From NCBI RefSeq assembly GCF_014654675.1, contig NZ_BNBC01000002.1:248001-312000 (forward strand): a DNA stretch of 64,000 bases, read 5' to 3'. The translations under genes and the position numbers were made by a program. The notes below the pieces were generated by a model. That model had not been told where the DNA came from. It made no database searches and worked only from the letters and a program-made list of their open reading frames with translations. The DNA comes from Streptomyces spiralis. GTDB taxonomy: Bacteria > Actinomycetota > Actinomycetes > Streptomycetales > Streptomycetaceae. Of the stretch, positions 1 through 9,314 are shown in pieces; within the stretch, counting starts at the first letter, position 1; every line of letters begins with the position of its first letter.

Positions 1-1
1 G

Positions 2-229
2 CTGACCGGCGCTGTCTCGGCCGGTGCCGCCGGTCCGCACGTGCAGCTGCTGCTGGGCACCGGCCTGTGCGGGGCCCTGACGACGTACTCGACGTTCTCC
101 TACGAGACCCTGAGGCTGACCGAGACCGGCGCCGGGCTCTACGCTGCCGCCAACGCCGCCGCGAGTGTCGTGGCGGGTCTCGGTGCCGCCTTCGCCGGAG
201 TCTGGATGTCACAGGCCCTGTGGTCGTAG
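2..229 (+). CDS. crcB: CrcB/FluC-type fluoride channel, C-terminal part
   Basis: The reading frame is open from the window edge, so only about the last 75 residues are present. The segment GLCGALTTYSTFSYE matches the conserved G-x-x-G-x-x-T-T-x-S-T-F signature of the CrcB/FluC family, small four-helix membrane proteins that work as dual-topology dimers to export fluoride. After it comes one hydrophobic helix rich in Ala and Gly, ending SQALWS. Actinobacteria often carry two adjacent crcB genes, so another copy may lie upstream of the window. It is followed after 93 bp by uppP on the same strand. The family call is firm. The true start is outside the window. Confidence 0.85.
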   Translation: MTGAVSAGAAGPHVQLLLGTGLCGALTTYSTFSYETLRLTETGAGLYAAANAAASVVAGLGAAFAGVWMSQALWS

Positions 230-322
230 GTCACCGGGACTTCACTTTGGCGTAGTAAGAGTGTCTGCAACGCAAGGACCGTCTACAACACTGTCGACCA
301 ACTCTTCCCAGAACTGGATCCC

Positions 323-1159
323 ATGAGCGCCATCTCCGTCGGTCAGGCCGTCGTCCTCGGAGTCGTCGAGGGGGTGACCGAGTTCCTCCCCGTGTCCTCC
401 ACCGGCCACCTCAAGATCGCCGAGGGGCTCATGGACATCCCGGTCGACGACAACTCCGTGGTCGGGTTCTCCGCCGTCATCCAGGTCGGTGCCATCGCCG
501 CCGTGCTCGTGTACTTCTTCAAGGACATCGTGCGGATCGTGTCCGCCTGGCTGCGCGGCCTGACCAACCGCGAGGAGCGCTACCACCACGACTACAAGTT
601 CGCCTGGTGGGTGATCTACGCGACCATCCCGATCGTCGCGGTGGGCCTCGCGGCCAAGCCCCTGATCGAGGGCCCGCTGGCCTCCCTGTGGGTGGTGGCC
701 GGTTCGCTGATCGTCGGCAGCGGTGTGATGTGGTGCGCGGACCAGATGGGACGGCACAAGCGCGGCGAGGACGACACGTCCTTCAAGGACGCGATGCTCG
801 TCGGCACCTCGCAGATCCTCGCCCTGCTCTTCCCCGGCTTCTCCCGCTCCGGCGCCACCATGTCCACGGCGCTCATCCTGGACCTGGACCGCGTTGCCGC
901 CACCCGCCTGTCCTTCTTCCTCGGCATCCCGGCCCTCACCGGCGCCGGTCTGTACGAGCTGAAGGACGCCCTGGGTGCGGGCGTGGGCGCCGCCCCGCTG
1001 GCCGTCGGCACGATCGTCTCCTTCGTCGTCGCCTACGCCTCCATCGCCTGGCTGCTGAAGTTCGTCGCCAGGCACTCCTTCAACGCCTTCGTCCTGTACC
1101 GGATCGTCGTCGGCGTGCTGCTGTTCGGCCTGCTGGGCACGGGCACGCTCAACGCCTGA
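323..1159 (+). CDS. uppP: Undecaprenyl-diphosphatase (BacA/UppP)
   Basis: Integral membrane enzyme of 278 residues that dephosphorylates undecaprenyl diphosphate, recycling the lipid carrier for peptidoglycan and other envelope polymers; overexpression gives bacitracin resistance in the family. Both hallmark motifs are visible: EGVTEFLPVSSTGHL near residues 15-30 and PGFSRSGATMSTAL near 170-185, which carry the catalytic Glu, Ser and Arg residues. Length and the run of hydrophobic helices fit the family. The ATG at 323 puts the first motif at the usual distance from the N-terminus; the ribosome binding site is weak. A compact hairpin follows the stop codon, so it is probably transcribed separately from the next operon. 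Confidence 0.96.
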   Translation: MSAISVGQAVVLGVVEGVTEFLPVSSTGHLKIAEGLMDIPVDDNSVVGFSAVIQVGAIAAVLVYFFKDIVRIVSAWLRGLTNREERYHHDYKFAWWVIYATIPIVAVGLAAKPLIEGPLASLWVVAGSLIVGSGVMWCADQMGRHKRGEDDTSFKDAMLVGTSQILALLFPGFSRSGATMSTALILDLDRVAATRLSFFLGIPALTGAGLYELKDALGAGVGAAPLAVGTIVSFVVAYASIAWLLKFVARHSFNAFVLYRIVVGVLLFGLLGTGTLNA

Positions 1160-1177
1160 CCGCGCCGAGCGGCGCGG
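1160..1177 (+). terminator. Hairpin directly after uppP
   Basis: Inverted repeat CCGCGCC-GAGC-GGCGCGG starts at the base after the uppP stop codon: seven G/C pairs closing a four-base loop. There is no T-run, which is usual for high-GC actinobacterial terminators. It would separate uppP from the conflict-type operon beginning near 1285. Confidence 0.5.
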
Positions 1178-1284
1178 CGGCCCCGGAATCCCCCGGCGCA
1201 CAACCGAAAACCGAAGAGGAATGCCCTCTTACACTGAGGGAACGGGTTCGGGCACATGCGTGACGTATGGGGGAGACGATCACT

Positions 1285-2310
1285 GTGGGGCCAGAGGGAG
1301 GGCAAGTCCGGATACTCTCGGAGGACGGCGCCGTCTGGGGCGCCGGGGCGCTGGTCGCGCCGGCCGGTGCGGGGCTGTGCGTACTGACCTGCGCGCACGT
1401 CGTCACGGCGGCCCTCGGGCTGGACGACGGGGCACGTCCCGAAGCGCGGGAGGGCGCCGGGCACCTGGTCGTCGACCTTCCCGGTCGCGGATGGTCGGCG
1501 CGTGCGGACGTCCTCACCGAGGCCTGGTCACCACCTCCGCCGCTCGACAGTCCTCCTCCGGGGGCGTTACTGACCGACCGCGGTGATCTGGCCGTTCTCG
1601 CCCTCCACGACGGCGGGCACCGGCTTCCGCGGGGCGCGGGCCCGCTGCCGGTGGCCGCGCACAGCCCCACGGACGGCCGACGGGTCGCGATCGTGGGTTA
1701 CCCCCGGGGTGCGCCGGCGGGACTGGTCGCGACGGCGCACCCGACCGGCCGGGGCGGCGCCTGTCCCGAGTGGGTGCAGCTGGACGGCCTGCACATGACC
1801 GGGGCACCGGTCGAGAGGGGCTTCAGCGGAGCGGGGGTCTGGGACCCGGCCGACCGGCGTCTGGTCGGGATCGTCACCGCGGCCCTCACCGAACGCACGG
1901 CGAAGGTCGCCTGGATGCTGCCCGTGGAGGCGGTCACCAGACTGTGGCCGCCGCTGGCAGCCGCCGTCCGGGCCGCCCCCGCCCGGGCCTGCGACCCGCC
2001 CTCCGTCGAGGAGCAGTACGAACTGGCCGACGCCCTGCTGGACGTGCCGCAGATCGGACACGACAGCGGCCGCCTGCTGCGGGCACAGCTGCCCGCTCCC
2101 GTCCGGCGCACGGCGCCGGACCATCCCTGGCCTCGGCAGCACCTGCAGGGACTCGTCCAGAGCTGTATGGACCACCGCGGCGGCTGTGCCGCCCTGCGGG
2201 CCGCGGTGCTGGCCCTGGGCGCGGGCTCCAGGTCCGCCGAGCAGGCCGTGGCCGTGCTGGACCGGATCTGCTGTTCGGCGGAACCGGCCGCGGGGGGCCT
2301 GGATGACTGA
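1285..2310 (+). CDS. Trypsin-like serine protease with C-terminal effector-associated domain
   Basis: Two-domain protein without a signal peptide, so probably cytosolic. Residues up to about 225 are a trypsin-fold domain with all three catalytic positions: His in TCAHVV, Asp in GDLAVLAL and Ser in GFSGAGVW. The last 110 residues (from EEQYELADALLD to the end) resemble effector-associated domain 2, a helical adaptor that couples effectors to NTPase switches in bacterial conflict systems. GTG 1285 was chosen because GGGGGAG lies nine bases upstream; ATG 1267 would add six residues but has no ribosome binding site. It overlaps the next gene by eight bases (ATGACTGA), which implies coupled translation. 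Inferred role: proteolytic effector released when the downstream NTPase proteins sense a trigger. Its substrate is unknown. Confidence 0.8.
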   Translation: MGPEGGQVRILSEDGAVWGAGALVAPAGAGLCVLTCAHVVTAALGLDDGARPEAREGAGHLVVDLPGRGWSARADVLTEAWSPPPPLDSPPPGALLTDRGDLAVLALHDGGHRLPRGAGPLPVAAHSPTDGRRVAIVGYPRGAPAGLVATAHPTGRGGACPEWVQLDGLHMTGAPVERGFSGAGVWDPADRRLVGIVTAALTERTAKVAWMLPVEAVTRLWPPLAAAVRAAPARACDPPSVEEQYELADALLDVPQIGHDSGRLLRAQLPAPVRRTAPDHPWPRQHLQGLVQSCMDHRGGCAALRAAVLALGAGSRSAEQAVAVLDRICCSAEPAAGGLDD

Positions 2311-3802
2311 AACGGAGGAGCTGGTCGGGGACGAGCCGCGCGAGCTGCCCAGATACCTGGTGGATGTGGTCGAGGACGCCTGTACGCTGCTGGATCCCGT
2401 CGCCTTGGGGCAGGTCATCCGCCGGTTCGGCCGGCGCAGCCGGGCAGCGGTGGACAGCACCGTGCCGAGCGGCCGCCGAGCAGTGCTCGTGCAGCTCATG
2501 GAGGAGATGTGCGAGGGGCCGGAGAGGCTGGCTCCGCTGGTGCGTCATCTCGAGGTGCGGGAGGGCAACACGACGGTGATCCAGCGGCTCAAGGCGGCGT
2601 ACGCGGCCTGGGAGGTCGAGCTGTTCACCACCGAGGAGTGGAACGAGGTCCTCGTGCTGCTCGACGGCGTGCGCGTGCCCGACCTGCGTCGCTGGTACGC
2701 GGACTTCCTGCACGGCCGGGGGCGTTCGCTTCCGCCGGCGTACTGCACCGAACCGTGGTCCGTCTTCCTGCACGCCGCCACGCTCAACGCCCGCCCGGGG
2801 GAGAGCCTTCCCTGCTTCCAGGTGCTGCGGCAGCTGGCCCTCGTCGCGGACGGCGAGCGGCACCTCGCGCTCGCCGACTGGGCGGACGCGCACGACTTCG
2901 CCCCGCCGGAACCCGATACCCGCCGCGACGAGCCGGCCGTGAAGACCTCCGAGTCACTCCGGACGGATGTGTGGAGCCCCACGAGCTACCTGGTCATCCG
3001 ATTACGGCCGCTGCTGGACTCCGAGCGGCCGACGGACGTCCTGCTCTCCTACTGGTGGCGGGTGCAGCCCGGGCACCAGCAGAGGGGCACGGACCGGCGC
3101 ATCGCCCTGGGACAGGCCGAGAAGACCGTGCGCGAACTGATCCATCGCGCGGAGAGCGACTGGGGATATCTGAAGACGGACATCGCGGTCGAGTTCGTCC
3201 TTCCGCGTGCTTTGCTGGACCTGCGCGTGGAACGATGGCGCAAGACGGCTTTCCAAGGAGTGGGTGGGGTGTTGGGGGAGGAACATCACGTCGTTCTGCG
3301 CAGTCTGGACCGTCACGATCGACGCGACCTGCACGGCCGTTGGGGAAGCAGATGGCGTGTCTTCAGCGAGGGCAACGCCGGACGTGTCCACTGGTTCCCG
3401 GAGGACGGCAGAGCCCACCTGCTGTCCGATCCGCCCCCGGCCGTCGTGGTCCTGAGCTCGGCTCCCGGGAGCGCACGGAGGGCCGCCGGGGCGCATGGAC
3501 GCACGGATGAGCTCGGGGAGGCGTTGCGGGCAGGGGTCCCTGTCGTGCTCTGGGATCGCAGGGGACCCGCGGACACCGCCTTTCGCGCTCAGCTGCGCGA
3601 TCTGCTCGCGCGCCATGATCTGCGAGGGTTGCCGGGCGTGGTCAAGGCGTTGCGGATTGCCGCCGCGGACCGCGATCCTGAAGCGAACGCTGTTGTCGGC
3701 CGGCATGTGGCTCTGCTGTGGGACGACCCCGACCGTATGCCGGTCGTGCCCGCGCGCAGCAGCCACGAGGCCGCGCCCACGGTCGTGGAGGAGGGCCGGT
3801 GA
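2303..3802 (+). CDS. VMAP-like adaptor protein with EAD-type N-terminus
   Basis: A 499-residue soluble protein. The first 90 residues form a helical unit similar in style to the C-terminal domain of the preceding protease, and a second helical unit (about 95-200, starting near LFTTEEWNEVL) looks like another adaptor module. From about residue 215 the protein follows the VMAP C-terminal pattern: YLVIRLRPLL, a charged middle, FVLPRALLDL and VPVVLWDRRG. VMAP means vWA-MoxR-associated protein, the third part of the ternary systems described by Aravind and colleagues. The start ATG overlaps the protease stop and the stop overlaps the next start (GTGA), so all four genes look translationally coupled. 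The VMAP assignment is from pattern recognition and position between protease and MoxR ATPase; a profile search would settle it. Confidence 0.72.
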   Translation: MTETEELVGDEPRELPRYLVDVVEDACTLLDPVALGQVIRRFGRRSRAAVDSTVPSGRRAVLVQLMEEMCEGPERLAPLVRHLEVREGNTTVIQRLKAAYAAWEVELFTTEEWNEVLVLLDGVRVPDLRRWYADFLHGRGRSLPPAYCTEPWSVFLHAATLNARPGESLPCFQVLRQLALVADGERHLALADWADAHDFAPPEPDTRRDEPAVKTSESLRTDVWSPTSYLVIRLRPLLDSERPTDVLLSYWWRVQPGHQQRGTDRRIALGQAEKTVRELIHRAESDWGYLKTDIAVEFVLPRALLDLRVERWRKTAFQGVGGVLGEEHHVVLRSLDRHDRRDLHGRWGSRWRVFSEGNAGRVHWFPEDGRAHLLSDPPPAVVVLSSAPGSARRAAGAHGRTDELGEALRAGVPVVLWDRRGPADTAFRAQLRDLLARHDLRGLPGVVKALRIAAADRDPEANAVVGRHVALLWDDPDRMPVVPARSSHEAAPTVVEEGR

Positions 3803-4932
3803 CGCCACCTGACGACACGTCCCTGCCGCATCAAGAGCTCCGGCCACCGACCGGCGCCTCAGGGCGGCCGCGCTGGTGGATCTACCGCGGCAGCGGTGAG
3901 CCGCTGCACGACACGACGCTCGGCGAACTGCTCCCGCCGCCCCCGCCCTGGCGGGCGTTCGACGGAGGTCCCGTGGTGGATCCACCGCCGGACGACGAGG
4001 AGGAGAACGTCCGCCGGCTGGGTGGCCACCAGCCCGCCGGATACGCGCCGCGCGCCGCGCGCACGGAAGCCGACCTGGTCAACGCCGCCCTGCTGCTGCG
4101 CCGTCCGCTGCTGGTCAGTGGGCGACCGGGCACCGGCAAGTCGAGCCTGGCCTACCGGATCAGCCGCGAGTTACGGCTGGGCAGGGTACTGCGGTGGCAC
4201 ATCACCAGCAGGACCACCCTCCAGCGCGGGCTGTACGAGTACGACGCGATCGGCAGGATCCAGGACACCGCCGCGCTGCGCGCCGCGGCCGGGGAGGCGC
4301 CGCGGGGCGAGGAGGCGCGGACGTCCCCGCCGGACATCGGCGACTACATCCAGCTCGGCCCGCTCGGCACGGCTCTGCTGCCCCACGCGGAGCCGCGCGT
4401 CCTGCTGATCGACGAGCTGGACAAGAGCGACCTCGATCTGGCGAACGACCTGTTGAGCGTGTTCGAGGACGGCACGTTCACCATTCCCGAGCTGCGCCGC
4501 GCCCGGCGCCGCAACCCCGTCGTCCGGGTGCAGACGGACGATCCGGACGGGGAGGCGGACATCGTCGCAGGCGTGGTCAAATGCCGCGCCTTTCCGGTGG
4601 TCGTGATGACGTCGAACAGCGAACGGGAGTTCCCGCCCGCGTTCCTGCGACGGTGCCTGCTGCTTCAGATGCCCGAGCCGGGCGACGAGGACCTCGCGGC
4701 CATGGCGGCCGCCCACTTCGGTGACGGACTGGCCGAGGAACGGGCGGGCACCCTGATCGCCGACTTCCTCAGGCGCAGCCGGGAGCGCGGGGGACTGTCC
4801 ATCGATCAGTTGCTGAACTCCTTCTATCTGGCCGCCTCACGTCCGTCCGGAGACGACGAAGGACTGTTGGGCCTCACCGAGGCGATCTGGCACCGACTCG
4901 ACGGGACGGCACCGCCGGTGAGGCCGGAATGA
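3799..4932 (+). CDS. MoxR-type AAA+ ATPase
   Basis: A 377-residue AAA+ ATPase. A low-complexity Pro-rich N-terminus (PPPPPW and PPPDDEEE within the first 75 residues) precedes the ATPase core. Walker A is SGRPGTGKSS near residue 110, Walker B is VLLIDELDKSD near 205, sensor 1 is MTSNSEREFP near 270, and the arginine region is FLRRC. MoxR ATPases normally remodel protein complexes together with vWA-domain partners, and the next gene carries a vWA domain. GTG 3799 is chosen because it overlaps the upstream TGA as GTGA and GGAGGAGGG lies just before it. Its stop overlaps the next ATG (ATGA). The likely job is ATP-driven assembly or gating of the vWA and VMAP proteins. Confidence 0.9.
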   Translation: MTPPDDTSLPHQELRPPTGASGRPRWWIYRGSGEPLHDTTLGELLPPPPPWRAFDGGPVVDPPPDDEEENVRRLGGHQPAGYAPRAARTEADLVNAALLLRRPLLVSGRPGTGKSSLAYRISRELRLGRVLRWHITSRTTLQRGLYEYDAIGRIQDTAALRAAAGEAPRGEEARTSPPDIGDYIQLGPLGTALLPHAEPRVLLIDELDKSDLDLANDLLSVFEDGTFTIPELRRARRRNPVVRVQTDDPDGEADIVAGVVKCRAFPVVVMTSNSEREFPPAFLRRCLLLQMPEPGDEDLAAMAAAHFGDGLAEERAGTLIADFLRRSRERGGLSIDQLLNSFYLAASRPSGDDEGLLGLTEAIWHRLDGTAPPVRPE

Positions 4933-7900
4933 CCCACTCGGCCGACGAACCACCGGTGAGCGGCGTCTCCTGGCTGGACGTCCGGGACGCCGTGTACCTG
5001 GCTGCCTGCCAGGACGCGGCGGCACCCTACCGCGGCTGGTCACCCCCGCGGACCGGTCGCCGCTCCCCGGGCAGCCGTCGGACGCAGCGCGTCAACGGGA
5101 CCGGAACCGCATCACCCGTCCCCGAACCGGAACGACCGGACCCGACGCCGACGGACGCCGAGCAGAACGGCACCGCCCCGGGCGGCTCCGGCACCGGACA
5201 CAACGGCGCCGCGCCGGACGGTAGGGGCACCGAGGTGGTCGAACGGGCGTTCCGTCTTCCGGGCGGCGATCCGACGGGGAACACCGACGGCGGGGACGGC
5301 CCGCCGCACAGACCGGCCGAACCGGGCGCCCACGAGCCGCTCGAGCCGGAGCCCGTCCATGCCGTATCCCTGCCGCGCGGCGGACTGGCCCTGGCCCGTG
5401 CGTTACGGCCACTGCGGCTGCGTCGCCCGGAACCGGATGCGTGGGAGCTGGACGAGGAGGCGACCGCGGACCGGATCGCCGCGGACGGACTGTGGCTGCC
5501 GGTCTGCCGGCAGCCGGAGGAGCGCCGGCTGGGCCTCGTCCTGCTGATCGACGGCTCGCCGTCCATGGAGCTGTGGACCGGCACGATCCGTCAGTTACGC
5601 GGGGTGCTGGAACAGACGGCGGCGTTCCGGCACATCACCGTGACCTCCGTGGACGTGGCCGCCGCCGGCTCCGTGGTGCGCCGCCATCGGCGCCGGGCGC
5701 CCGCCGTCGGCAGCGGGCCGGACGACGTCGTGCTCGTGGTGACGGACGGCTTCGCCCAGGCCTGGCGCAACGGCAACGCGGCGGCGTTCCTGAGCTCGGC
5801 CGCCCGCACCTCCCCGACCGCCGTGCTCAGCCTGATGCCGCAGGAGGTCTGGGAGTTCACCCTGCCGACCGCGATGAGGGCGGAGCTGGACACCGTCGCG
5901 GCCGCCGCCCCGAACCGGCTGCTGCGCGTCCTGGGCACCAGCGGCCCGGGCATGGGCCTCGGCACGCGAGCGGCGGCCCACGCCGAGCAGGCCGTGCCGG
6001 TCCCCGTGCTGGAGATGTCGCCGGGGGCGCTCGGGCGCTGGGCGCGCCTGGTGGCGGCGTCCGGCCGCCGGCACGAGGCCGCCGTGCTCCTCACCAGCCC
6101 GCGAGGAGACCTGGGAGTGCTCCGGCAGGAGGCACTGCCCTGGTCGGAGATCCCGGCGACGCGCGCACGGGACACGGTCAGGAACTTCATGGCCAAGGCG
6201 TCACCGACCGCGGTGGCCCTGGCGCGCCGGCTGGCCGCCGCCCCCCTCAACCTGCCGGTCATGCGACTCATCCAGAGGTCCCTGCCGGGTGCCGAGGCGT
6301 GGAACCTCGCCGAGATCGTGTTGTTCGGCCTGCTGCACCGAACCGATCAGCACGTCGACGCCGAGGACGACCGACAGGTCTCCTACGACTTCGACGAAGG
6401 GGTCAGGGAGGAGCTGCTGGGCCTCGGCTCCCGGGCCGAGACCATGAGCGTGCTGCGCCAGGTGGCCGCGCATCTCGGACCCCGCCTTGCCACAACGATC
6501 GCGGGCGGGGAACGGCTCGTCGAATGGCGTCTGAACGCCGCGGACCCGCCGGTCACGGCGCGCACCCGCCCGTTCGTGCGCCCCCTGCACTCGGCGCTCT
6601 CCGCCCTGGCCGGGCCGTATCTGGCCCGCGCCGGACGTCTCAGGCGGCTCCTGAGCGAACCCGAGAACCCCTCCACACCAGTCGGTGTGACACAGGGTGA
6701 TGTATCCACTACGGTTGGCGAGCACTCGCCGCCTCCTGTCTCATCCGAGCAGGAGTCCGCCTCGCCGCACGAAGCACCAGGAGGTTCCGTGTCCACCGCG
6801 TCGCAGCCCGTCCCGACCGTCGCTCGTACGGATGCGCCGCCGCGATTGTGGGGGAACGTTCCGCAACGGAACCGCAATTTCACAGGACGCGAAGAACTGC
6901 TGGAACAACTGAACAGGCGTCTGACCGAGGGGACGACGGCCGTGCTTCCCGAGGCCCTGCACGGCATGGGGGGCGTGGGGAAGTCCCAGATCGCCATCGA
7001 ACATGTGTATCGACGTAGCCGCGACTATCGGCTCATCTGGTGGATTCCAGCCGAACAGACCAACCTGATCGTGCAGTCCCTGATCGAACTCGGGGAACAG
7101 ATGAACCTGCGGGCGGGCGCCGACCGAAGCGCCGTACCTGCGGTCTTGGAGGCCCTGCGGGTCGGAGAACCCTACTCGAATTGGCTCCTGGTCTTCGACA
7201 ACGCGGAGAACCCGCATGAGGTCAGGCAGTTCTTCCCCAACGACGGGCCCGGGCGAGTGCTGGTGACGTCCCGTAATGCCCAGTGGTCGAGCTTGGCCAA
7301 TTCCCTAGAGGTCGATGTGTTTGCACGTGAGGAAAGCGTCGCGCTCATCAAGCGACGCAGTCCGGAGATTCCGGATGACGCGGCCGACAGGCTCGCCGAC
7401 TCGCTCGGCGACCTGCCCCTGGCCGTGGAGCAGGCCGCTGTCTGGCTGGCGGAGACAGGAATGCCGGTTCACCAGTACCTCGATCTCTTCGAGACGAAGT
7501 ACGCGGAACTGCTTCAGGTCGACCCGCCCGCCGACTACGACCTTCCGGTCGCCGCCGCCTGGAACGTCTCCCTGGACCGGCTGCGCGAAGACCACCCGGC
7601 CGCTCTGCAGTTGCTGCAGGTCTGCGCGTTCTTCGCGCCCGAGCCGATCGACTGGGACTTCTTCTCCGCCGTACGCGGCGTCGCGGCCCCCGAGGCGCTG
7701 CGCTCCGCCCTCGACGACCCGATCAAGCTGGCCAGGGCCGTACGGGAGATCGGGCGCTACGCCCTCGCGCGTATCGACCACCGCAAATCGACGATCCAGG
7801 TTCACCGTCTCGTGCAGCGAGTCCTCATCGAGCAGATGAACGGCCACGAGCGAGCCGAGATGCGCCACTGCGCACACGAGATCCTCGCGCACTCCGACCC

Positions 7901-9314
7901 CCGTAATCCGCAGCGATCCACCATGTGGCCCCGCTACTCCGCACTGCTGCCGCACGTCCGCGCATCCGGCATGGTCGAGTGCCAGGAGGGCTGGGTCCGG
8001 GAGCTCGTGCTCAACGAGGCCCGCTTCCTGCTCGCCCGCAGCGACTACGAGTCGGCGCTGGAAGCGGCGGAGGAGGCCGCGGGGCGCTGGCGAAGCCTGC
8101 TGGGAGACGATCACGAGCACGTGCTCTCCATCGACCAGGTGCGCGCCGAGGCGCTGCGCTGGCTCGGCCGCTACGCGGAGGCTTACGAGGTCCAGTCGGA
8201 ACTGGTCGAACGCTGCCGTCGCGTGCTGGGCGAGAGCCACGAGGCGACCCAACGCGCCCTGAGTGTGCTGGCTATCGTGCTGCGCGCACGCGGGGACTTC
8301 TACCGGGCCCGCGAACTGGATCAGCAGGCGTACGAGACGACGCTGCGCGAACAGGGCCCCGACGATCCGGGAACGCTGCAGGCCGCGCACAACTACGGCG
8401 TGAGCCTACGCCTGGCAGGGGATCTGCAGCAGGCGCTGCGCCTGGACGAGGACACCTATCAGCGCCGGGTGGAGGTCATCGGCGACGACCACCTGCTGAC
8501 CCTTTTCACCCTTCACCAGCTCTACATCGACCTGCAGGAGCTCGGCCGGTTCCAGGCAGCCCTGGAGGGCCAGGAGGTGCTGCGCGAGCGGGCCGTGCAG
8601 ATGCTCGGTGACGAGCACTCGCTCACGGTGTGGGTCACGCGCGAACTGTCCGTCACCCGCCGCAAGGTGGGCGACCACCTCGGTGCTCTGGAACTCTCCT
8701 CCAAGGTTCTGGAGGTGCTGCGGCGCACGCAGGGCGAGAAGTCCCTCGACACGGCCCGTGCGGCGTTGAACCATGCCACCGACCTGCGGCAGACCGGTGA
8801 TCTGGCCGGTGCTGCGGCGCTCGGCCGGCAGACGATGATGCACACGCGTGAGCTGCTGGGCGCGGAACATCCGCATACCTACGCCACCGCCACGAACCTG
8901 GCGGTCACCCTGCGGCTGCTCGGGCAGATCGAGGAGTCCCGCGCGCTCGACGAGGAGGCGGTGAGCGGTCTGAGCCGTGTGCTGAGCGAACGGCATCCGC
9001 GTACCATCCTGGCGCGAACCAACCTGGCCAGCGACCACTTCGCGCTGGGCGAGGTGCGTCAGGCGCACGACATCGACGAGGAACTGCTGCGGCAGAGCGT
9101 CGAGGCACGCGGCGAGGAGCACCCGTCGACGCTGGCCATCCGGCTCAACCTGTCCTATGACCTCAAGGGTCTGGGAAGGACGGTGGAAGCGAAGGAGCAG
9201 TACGAAAGGGCCCTCGCCTCATTCCGGCGGGTGCTCGGTGCCGATCACCAGGCCACCCGGGACGCGGCCAATGGTATCCGGGCCAACTGCGACATCGACG
9301 CGCTGAGCATCTGA
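4929..9314 (+). CDS. FxsT-like SAV_2336/vWA-NB-ARC-TPR protein
   Basis: Very large protein (1461 residues) with three parts. Residues 1-640 are a SAV_2336-type region: a Pro/Gly-rich linker, then a vWA-like domain whose DGSPSM keeps the DxSxS metal-site pattern near 208. Residues about 640-960 are a STAND/NB-ARC NTPase: NFTGREELLEQL box, P-loop HGMGGVGKSQ near 677, a hydrophobic Walker B (LLVFDNAEN) and GDLPLAVEQAA. From about 1020 to the end are about ten TPR-like repeats of the long tetratricopeptide type. This order matches the TPR protein of FxSxx-COOH peptide loci, which suits the precursor and HExxH genes next door. Expected role: a sensor scaffold that oligomerises on a ligand bound by the repeats and signals to the MoxR, VMAP and protease partners. 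Its 3' end overlaps the convergent HExxH gene by 96 bp. Confidence 0.88.
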   Translation: MTHSADEPPVSGVSWLDVRDAVYLAACQDAAAPYRGWSPPRTGRRSPGSRRTQRVNGTGTASPVPEPERPDPTPTDAEQNGTAPGGSGTGHNGAAPDGRGTEVVERAFRLPGGDPTGNTDGGDGPPHRPAEPGAHEPLEPEPVHAVSLPRGGLALARALRPLRLRRPEPDAWELDEEATADRIAADGLWLPVCRQPEERRLGLVLLIDGSPSMELWTGTIRQLRGVLEQTAAFRHITVTSVDVAAAGSVVRRHRRRAPAVGSGPDDVVLVVTDGFAQAWRNGNAAAFLSSAARTSPTAVLSLMPQEVWEFTLPTAMRAELDTVAAAAPNRLLRVLGTSGPGMGLGTRAAAHAEQAVPVPVLEMSPGALGRWARLVAASGRRHEAAVLLTSPRGDLGVLRQEALPWSEIPATRARDTVRNFMAKASPTAVALARRLAAAPLNLPVMRLIQRSLPGAEAWNLAEIVLFGLLHRTDQHVDAEDDRQVSYDFDEGVREELLGLGSRAETMSVLRQVAAHLGPRLATTIAGGERLVEWRLNAADPPVTARTRPFVRPLHSALSALAGPYLARAGRLRRLLSEPENPSTPVGVTQGDVSTTVGEHSPPPVSSEQESASPHEAPGGSVSTASQPVPTVARTDAPPRLWGNVPQRNRNFTGREELLEQLNRRLTEGTTAVLPEALHGMGGVGKSQIAIEHVYRRSRDYRLIWWIPAEQTNLIVQSLIELGEQMNLRAGADRSAVPAVLEALRVGEPYSNWLLVFDNAENPHEVRQFFPNDGPGRVLVTSRNAQWSSLANSLEVDVFAREESVALIKRRSPEIPDDAADRLADSLGDLPLAVEQAAVWLAETGMPVHQYLDLFETKYAELLQVDPPADYDLPVAAAWNVSLDRLREDHPAALQLLQVCAFFAPEPIDWDFFSAVRGVAAPEALRSALDDPIKLARAVREIGRYALARIDHRKSTIQVHRLVQRVLIEQMNGHERAEMRHCAHEILAHSDPRNPQRSTMWPRYSALLPHVRASGMVECQEGWVRELVLNEARFLLARSDYESALEAAEEAAGRWRSLLGDDHEHVLSIDQVRAEALRWLGRYAEAYEVQSELVERCRRVLGESHEATQRALSVLAIVLRARGDFYRARELDQQAYETTLREQGPDDPGTLQAAHNYGVSLRLAGDLQQALRLDEDTYQRRVEVIGDDHLLTLFTLHQLYIDLQELGRFQAALEGQEVLRERAVQMLGDEHSLTVWVTRELSVTRRKVGDHLGALELSSKVLEVLRRTQGEKSLDTARAALNHATDLRQTGDLAGAAALGRQTMMHTRELLGAEHPHTYATATNLAVTLRLLGQIEESRALDEEAVSGLSRVLSERHPRTILARTNLASDHFALGEVRQAHDIDEELLRQSVEARGEEHPSTLAIRLNLSYDLKGLGRTVEAKEQYERALASFRRVLGADHQATRDAANGIRANCDIDALSI

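Noticed and set aside
242..1201. Long open frame on the minus strand opposite uppP
   Set aside because: Low-complexity translation rich in Gly, Asp, Gln and Arg. It is the complement of a well-supported gene and shows no family motif.
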